Assembly: GCA_045601405.1 (NCBI GenBank)
Contig: JAZRZO010000005.1
Coordinates: forward strand, 7,890-71,889
DNA: 64,000 bases
Reading direction: 5' to 3'
Source of the DNA: RGIG5612 sp045601405
GTDB taxonomy: Bacteria; Bacillota; Clostridia; Lachnospirales; Lachnospiraceae
Below, one piece after another: positions 60,570 to 64,000 of this stretch (the stretch's first letter is position 1; every line of letters begins with the position of its first letter). The notes beneath the pieces were generated by a model. It saw only the letters and a program-made list of their open reading frames with translations. It did no database searches and was not told the origin of the DNA. A program made the position numbers and the translations under genes.

Positions 60570-62627
60570 TCACAAGTAGAACCCGAACTCTTCTTTCCCC
60601 AGACGTATCTTATCGCCGGAGTGGAGGGGGTAGGCGTTCTCGGCACAGACAGGCTCGGTAAGAGAGAGCCTTACATTGCTGCCGGTCAGATGTTCGCCGT
60701 TGAGCCAGGTCTCGCCGCGCCTGCTGATGTCAGCCAGATAGAAGCATCCCTCATGGAATAATATAAGCACGTGATTTCGCGAGATGTTTTTGCGGTCTGT
60801 GCTGAAGCCGTAGCTCTGCAGTTCTTCATACGCGGATTGTGATTTTCGTCCGAAGACAAAGCAGCTCTTATTCACAGAAATATATTCCTGTGTCTTTTCG
60901 CGGCAGAGTGTGGCAACAAGAAACTTTTTTCTTCCGTCGCCGTATATCACGGACGGTGTTGCCGGCGGGTACTTCACCATTATCGCCCGCGGAGCCTGAG
61001 GAGCCTGCGGATCATTGTTCTTTAAAACCTCAGTCTGAGCGGGCACTTCCTCATTTTGCTCATCGTTTTCGTCAACTGTATTCCATAGAACAGCCTCGGT
61101 GAAAAAGTCCGGGTCCTCCGCGAACAGACTCATCGTTATAAAACGATCCCAGGGATTTGGCATATACATGCCCTTCATTCCGAAGCGCGCAAGAACTTCA
61201 TTGAACAGCTCGATATAATCGTGGGTGTTGGCGCCTTCATCGTAGCTGCCATCGGCCGCGTCGGCAATCTCTCCGGACGTTATGGTATAAAGCTCGTCCA
61301 TCAGATAGTCCATTACCGGGTCGATGTGCATATCGTCATAAACAAGTGAGGTCAGCTCGTCCAGCTCCTTGCCGTATGAATCCTCATCCTTCAAAAGCTC
61401 CGGATAGCGTCGGATGAAGAAATAAGTGAACAGGATAACATCGCGGCGCTCGACATTGCCCGGGTTCGCAGGCCTGCGGTAAACCCGCTCGATGGCGTCC
61501 AGATGATGGGCGTAGCTGTCCACAAAGTACTGAACGGAATTCATAAAAGGCCGGTCTGTGTTTTCGTCTATCTGCGCGCGTCGGTATTCTATGTTAGTGT
61601 TTGCCTGACGCCGTTTTACGCTGGATGCGGTGCGCACGGTTGCATCGCTGTCAGCATCGGTATACTTTCCTATGGTGGTGGGCAGCCATCCGCCGGTGCT
61701 GAACAGGGCGCGCACAAGGTCGCTGAGCTTCGGCGTTCCGTCAGGCAGGATGACGACAGGGCATTCCTCGATGGTTTCCGTGGTCTCACCGCTGACAGGG
61801 TCTTTAATGCGGATAACCTTATCGTAAGTGGGATACAGAATCGCAAGATATCTGGCCATGCGAAGGAAGTCGCTGCGGGCAGTAAGGGATAGACCGGAGA
61901 ATTCCTTTTGATGTGTGCGCATATAAAGCAGCAGCTCCTCATCGGCCATCTGGTCTGAAGCAGAGCTGCTGAACAGCCGTTTAATGTCTGAACGAAGCAC
62001 CTGGGTCATGCCGCCGGAAGCGTCGTTCGCGTTATATGAGTTTTGTTGAAGTCCGTTCTGATATCCGGTAAGCAGCTTTTGGGCATGCGCCCAGCTGAAT
62101 ACGCCGGGCCGGTTCTGGCAGTAGTAGTAGATAAAATGATTTGGGTTGCGGAAGCAGTATGTGTCCTGCCCGCATGCCATCAGAAGCTCTTCGGTGGTTT
62201 CCACATCCATGGAAAGAGCAAACGAAACCTTGAAGGGAGTATCTTTATACATTTTTATCGGGGCATCGTCAAGATATGACATCCATGTTTTGGCGGAGAT
62301 GCTGACACCCCGTCCCTTTGAAATCTGCTTCAAGGCCTTTGCAAGCTCCAGATTAAACTCCTCCGGCCATGGGATATTGAGATTGCTGGACAGGTCGGCA
62401 TAGTCGAGCCCGGTCTGATAACTGACTCTTTCCAAAACATCCGTATGAAGCTTTTGCAGATGTCTGCGTATCACGAAACCGGCAGTGCTAAGGGTTGAAT
62501 GGTCATTCAGATAGTCCCGGATCTCTTTTCCGGACTTGTATAACTGCATCTGCGCATCAGCCTGATTGATCTTTTTTCGCCACACGTCATTGACCTGACG
62601 CTGCAGGACCGTTGTAAAAAAAGCCAT
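60570..62627 (-). CDS. Large soluble FHA domain protein
   Basis: A 685-residue protein without signal peptide or membrane helix. About 570 residues of helical sequence of unknown family are followed by a linker (QAPQAPRAIMVKYPPATP) and a C-terminal FHA domain (about 600-682: CFVFGRKS, RKNISRNHVLILF, WLNGEHL). GGGGAG lies before the ATG on the minus strand. The helical part includes segments such as RALFSTGGWLPTTIGKYTD. The FHA domain and nearness to the kinase-secretion locus suggest that it reads the same phosphothreonine signals, though it is transcribed towards it. Confidence 0.82.
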   Translation of the reverse strand: MAFFTTVLQRQVNDVWRKKINQADAQMQLYKSGKEIRDYLNDHSTLSTAGFVIRRHLQKLHTDVLERVSYQTGLDYADLSSNLNIPWPEEFNLELAKALKQISKGRGVSISAKTWMSYLDDAPIKMYKDTPFKVSFALSMDVETTEELLMACGQDTYCFRNPNHFIYYYCQNRPGVFSWAHAQKLLTGYQNGLQQNSYNANDASGGMTQVLRSDIKRLFSSSASDQMADEELLLYMRTHQKEFSGLSLTARSDFLRMARYLAILYPTYDKVIRIKDPVSGETTETIEECPVVILPDGTPKLSDLVRALFSTGGWLPTTIGKYTDADSDATVRTASSVKRRQANTNIEYRRAQIDENTDRPFMNSVQYFVDSYAHHLDAIERVYRRPANPGNVERRDVILFTYFFIRRYPELLKDEDSYGKELDELTSLVYDDMHIDPVMDYLMDELYTITSGEIADAADGSYDEGANTHDYIELFNEVLARFGMKGMYMPNPWDRFITMSLFAEDPDFFTEAVLWNTVDENDEQNEEVPAQTEVLKNNDPQAPQAPRAIMVKYPPATPSVIYGDGRKKFLVATLCREKTQEYISVNKSCFVFGRKSQSAYEELQSYGFSTDRKNISRNHVLILFHEGCFYLADISRRGETWLNGEHLTGSNVRLSLTEPVCAENAYPLHSGDKIRLGKEEFGFYL

Positions 62628-62738
62628 TTATCTCCCCTCTGACAAAAGCAAAATATCGCAATACAATAGTATTGAAATACAGTATAGATATACGGCAATC
62701 TTATGTCAACGCCGCACAAAAAAACAGAATGATGTTGT

Positions 62739-62850
62739 ATGAGCCGTTTTTGATAATGATCCCTCCCATCTTTTCGTGATGAGAGTAGTATACATGCTTT
62801 CGGGACATTTTCCCTCGTGGTATATTGGGACATTATCAAAAACGGCTCAT
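62739..62850. repeat. 112-bp element bounded by a perfect 20-bp inverted repeat
   Basis: The arm at 62739-62758 (starting ATGAGCCGTTTTTG) is the exact reverse complement of 62831-62850, with 72 bases between. The rest of this 400-base gap between the FHA gene and tRNA-Ser(GCU) shows no gene. It resembles a MITE or the joined ends of a lost insertion sequence. Confidence 0.75.
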
Positions 62851-63030
62851 AAGGAAAATGGCAAAAATGCCGAAAAGCCTTGATTTTCAAGGAAAAATCG
62901 TGTAAAGTACAGGCTGTTATCAATTTGCCGAACTACTGAATTCACGCAAACGCTCATTAAGGGTTCGGTATGTATCGCACATAAGCTCTGCGCTTCACAA
63001 GTGCTCGCGCTCAGCTGGTGTTTATAAAGA

Positions 63031-63119
63031 GGAGAAGTACTCAAGTTGGCCGAAGAGGCGCCCCTGCTAAGGGTGTAGGTCGTTAACGCGGCGCGAGGGT
63101 TCGAATCCCTCCTTCTCCG
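63031..63119 (+). tRNA. tRNA-Ser (GCU)
   Basis: An 89-nt class II cloverleaf. GGAGAAG pairs with CTTCTCC at 63112-63118 with discriminator G. The anticodon arm is CGCCC-CTGCTAA-GGGTG with anticodon GCU, there is a long variable arm, and GGTTCGAATCC forms the T loop. Confidence 0.95.
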
Positions 63120-63125
63120 CGCAAC

Positions 63126-63152
63126 AAGGAACTCGAAAGAGTTCCTTTTTTT
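63126..63152 (+). terminator. Terminator after tRNA-Ser(GCU)
   Basis: AAGGAACTC (63126-63134) pairs with GAGTTCCTT (63139-63147) around GAAA, followed by T residues. Confidence 0.85.
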
Positions 63153-63305
63153 GCGCGGAGACAGGGATTTTTGAATCCGAGCGCCGCGTGCGGCGCGGGC
63201 AAGGCCGCCGAAGCGCCGCCAGTGGCGGAAGAAGCGAGGCGGGCTTGTGACGGCGGTCGAAGAGCAGACCGGGAGGGCTGCGAATCGCACCCGCCGGAAG
63301 GGCCT

Positions 63306-63331
63306 GTTCGAATCCCTCCTTCTCCGCGCAA
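63306..63331 (+). repeat. Duplicated tRNA-Ser 3' end, attachment-site-like
   Basis: These 26 bases repeat 63099-63124 exactly (T loop, acceptor arm and GCGCAA beyond the tRNA). A second 3' end 207 bases from the first is what site-specific integration or a tRNA duplication leaves behind. The GC-rich DNA between contains no gene. Confidence 0.7.
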
Positions 63332-63359
63332 AAGTCCTGTCAGTGTTTTTTTGTGTGAT

Positions 63360-64000
63360 CTAAAAAGAGCCTCCCTTCCATCTGGTTAATTTAAACTCAT
63401 TTTTGATCTGCCGTATTCTGCGAGCCTTTATCATTATCAGTATTTTGCTCTCCTCGCCGGAAACGGAAGCCGCTGAAGTCTGGCGCGTTTCAGCTTCCTT
63501 CTTCTGAAGAACCTTACTGTTGGTATCTATCGTCTTTCCGAAAACAAAGAATTTCTGGTAAAGAAACTCCGTGATCAGATTGATAGCCATATTCAGTCCG
63601 GTCACTTGTCCTGCTTTATGGCGTTTGGTCAGATCTGTCTCTTCCTGGCAGACCTTCTCACCCAGCGCCTGCACCACATTCCGCACTCCCATGGCACTGA
63701 TGCTCTGGCCGGTCGTCTCGCTGATTTCCTTTGCACAGTTACGATACGATTTTGTTGTGATCCCGCCTACCAGTTTCTCTGCGTAGTTCTCCGAGAACAA
63801 TCCTACATTCTCCAATCCAAGCGCTTCGTCAAGAAGAAATACATGCCGGATATTTCCGCCTTCATCTTTCGTCCTGTAGAGAGCGCGCTTGAAGGTTACC
63901 TCCCCGAACAGCGTCTTGATCGTTGTCTGTCGCAGTCCTTTGTGGCGGTATACGGTCCGATCCCGGTGCATCATCAGGTGGGTGTCATAAACCCAGAGTA
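63360..64000 (-). mobile_element. ISLre2 (UPF0236) family transposase, partial and probably disrupted
   Basis: The minus-strand frame is open from the right edge of the window. VYRHKGLRQTTIKTLFGEVTFKRALYRT, FLLDEALGL and QSISAMGVRNVVQALGEKV match the first half of ISLre2 transposases. After about HKAGQVTG the expected ADG catalytic region is absent; instead about 75 residues of unrelated basic sequence follow to the stop. So the C-terminal half was deleted or replaced, and the copy is probably inactive. The first ATG in the window is at 63974, but the frame continues upstream (VYDTHLMMHRD), so the start is outside. Confidence 0.75.

Noticed and set aside
63083..63331. Arg/Ala-rich open frames between the two tRNA-Ser 3' ends
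   Set aside because: GC-rich non-coding DNA and translated tRNA sequence; no ribosome site or homologue pattern.

Overview
The window looks like chromosomal DNA of an anaerobic Firmicute of the Clostridia, most likely Lachnospiraceae or a close relative. Pointers are the gene order HU-RqcP-DivIC-TilS-Hpt-FtsH, AGGAGG-type ribosome sites, a PFL/ACT-domain pair, DUF5711 and DUF4012 proteins, and a type VIIb secretion locus. The taxonomy is inferred from gene content only.

Positions 1-6.7 kb hold housekeeping genes: split transketolase, phosphatidylglycerophosphate synthase, HU, ribosome rescue, division, tRNA modification, purine salvage and FtsH. Positions 7-15 kb hold an S-adenosylhomocysteine recycling pair whose hydrolase carries an HLEAK signature pointing to the S-inosylhomocysteine route, then glucose-6-phosphate isomerase, a sirtuin, and a coiled-coil/DUF5711/CvpA membrane operon. 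Positions 15-31 kb are a mixed region: gamma-carbonic anhydrase-like protein, tRNA-Cys, an EamA transporter whose 3' end runs antisense into that tRNA, an LPG-synthase-type membrane protein with a glycosyltransferase, SDR, acyltransferase, DUF4012, a PucR regulator with a URO-D-type protein, acyl carrier protein, tRNA-Ser(CGA), ACT, PFL family and patatin. At least four copies of an approximately 80-bp palindromic intergenic repeat lie here.

Positions 31-62.6 kb are the most interesting part: a long locus that joins a type VIIb-like secretion machine to phosphothreonine signalling. It has an XRE repressor with three matching operator-like sites (one on the locus promoter), a membrane trypsin-like protease with FHA domain, a PP2C phosphatase, three membrane Hanks-type kinases (one with HSD and DFN in place of HRD and DFG), a TM protein carrying TT-V/I-L motifs, a 2077-residue Ig-like surface protein, a small TM peptide, a TPR/YfaP-like protein, two FHA proteins, a MinD/CpaE-like ATPase, an EsaB/YukD ubiquitin-like protein, the EssC ATPase, a frameshifted zinc-ribbon gene, a WXG100 substrate and a cassette of small helical proteins, a papain-like candidate effector and a lipoprotein. 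An AT-rich nucleotidyltransferase toxin-antitoxin-like pair and a soluble FHA protein on the other strand follow. No clear EsaA, EssA or EssB is visible, and other membrane proteins of the locus may fill these roles.

The right end (62.6-64 kb) is a mobile-element edge: a 20-bp perfect inverted repeat, tRNA-Ser(GCU) with a duplicated 3' end nearby, and the 5'-open part of an ISLre2-family transposase.
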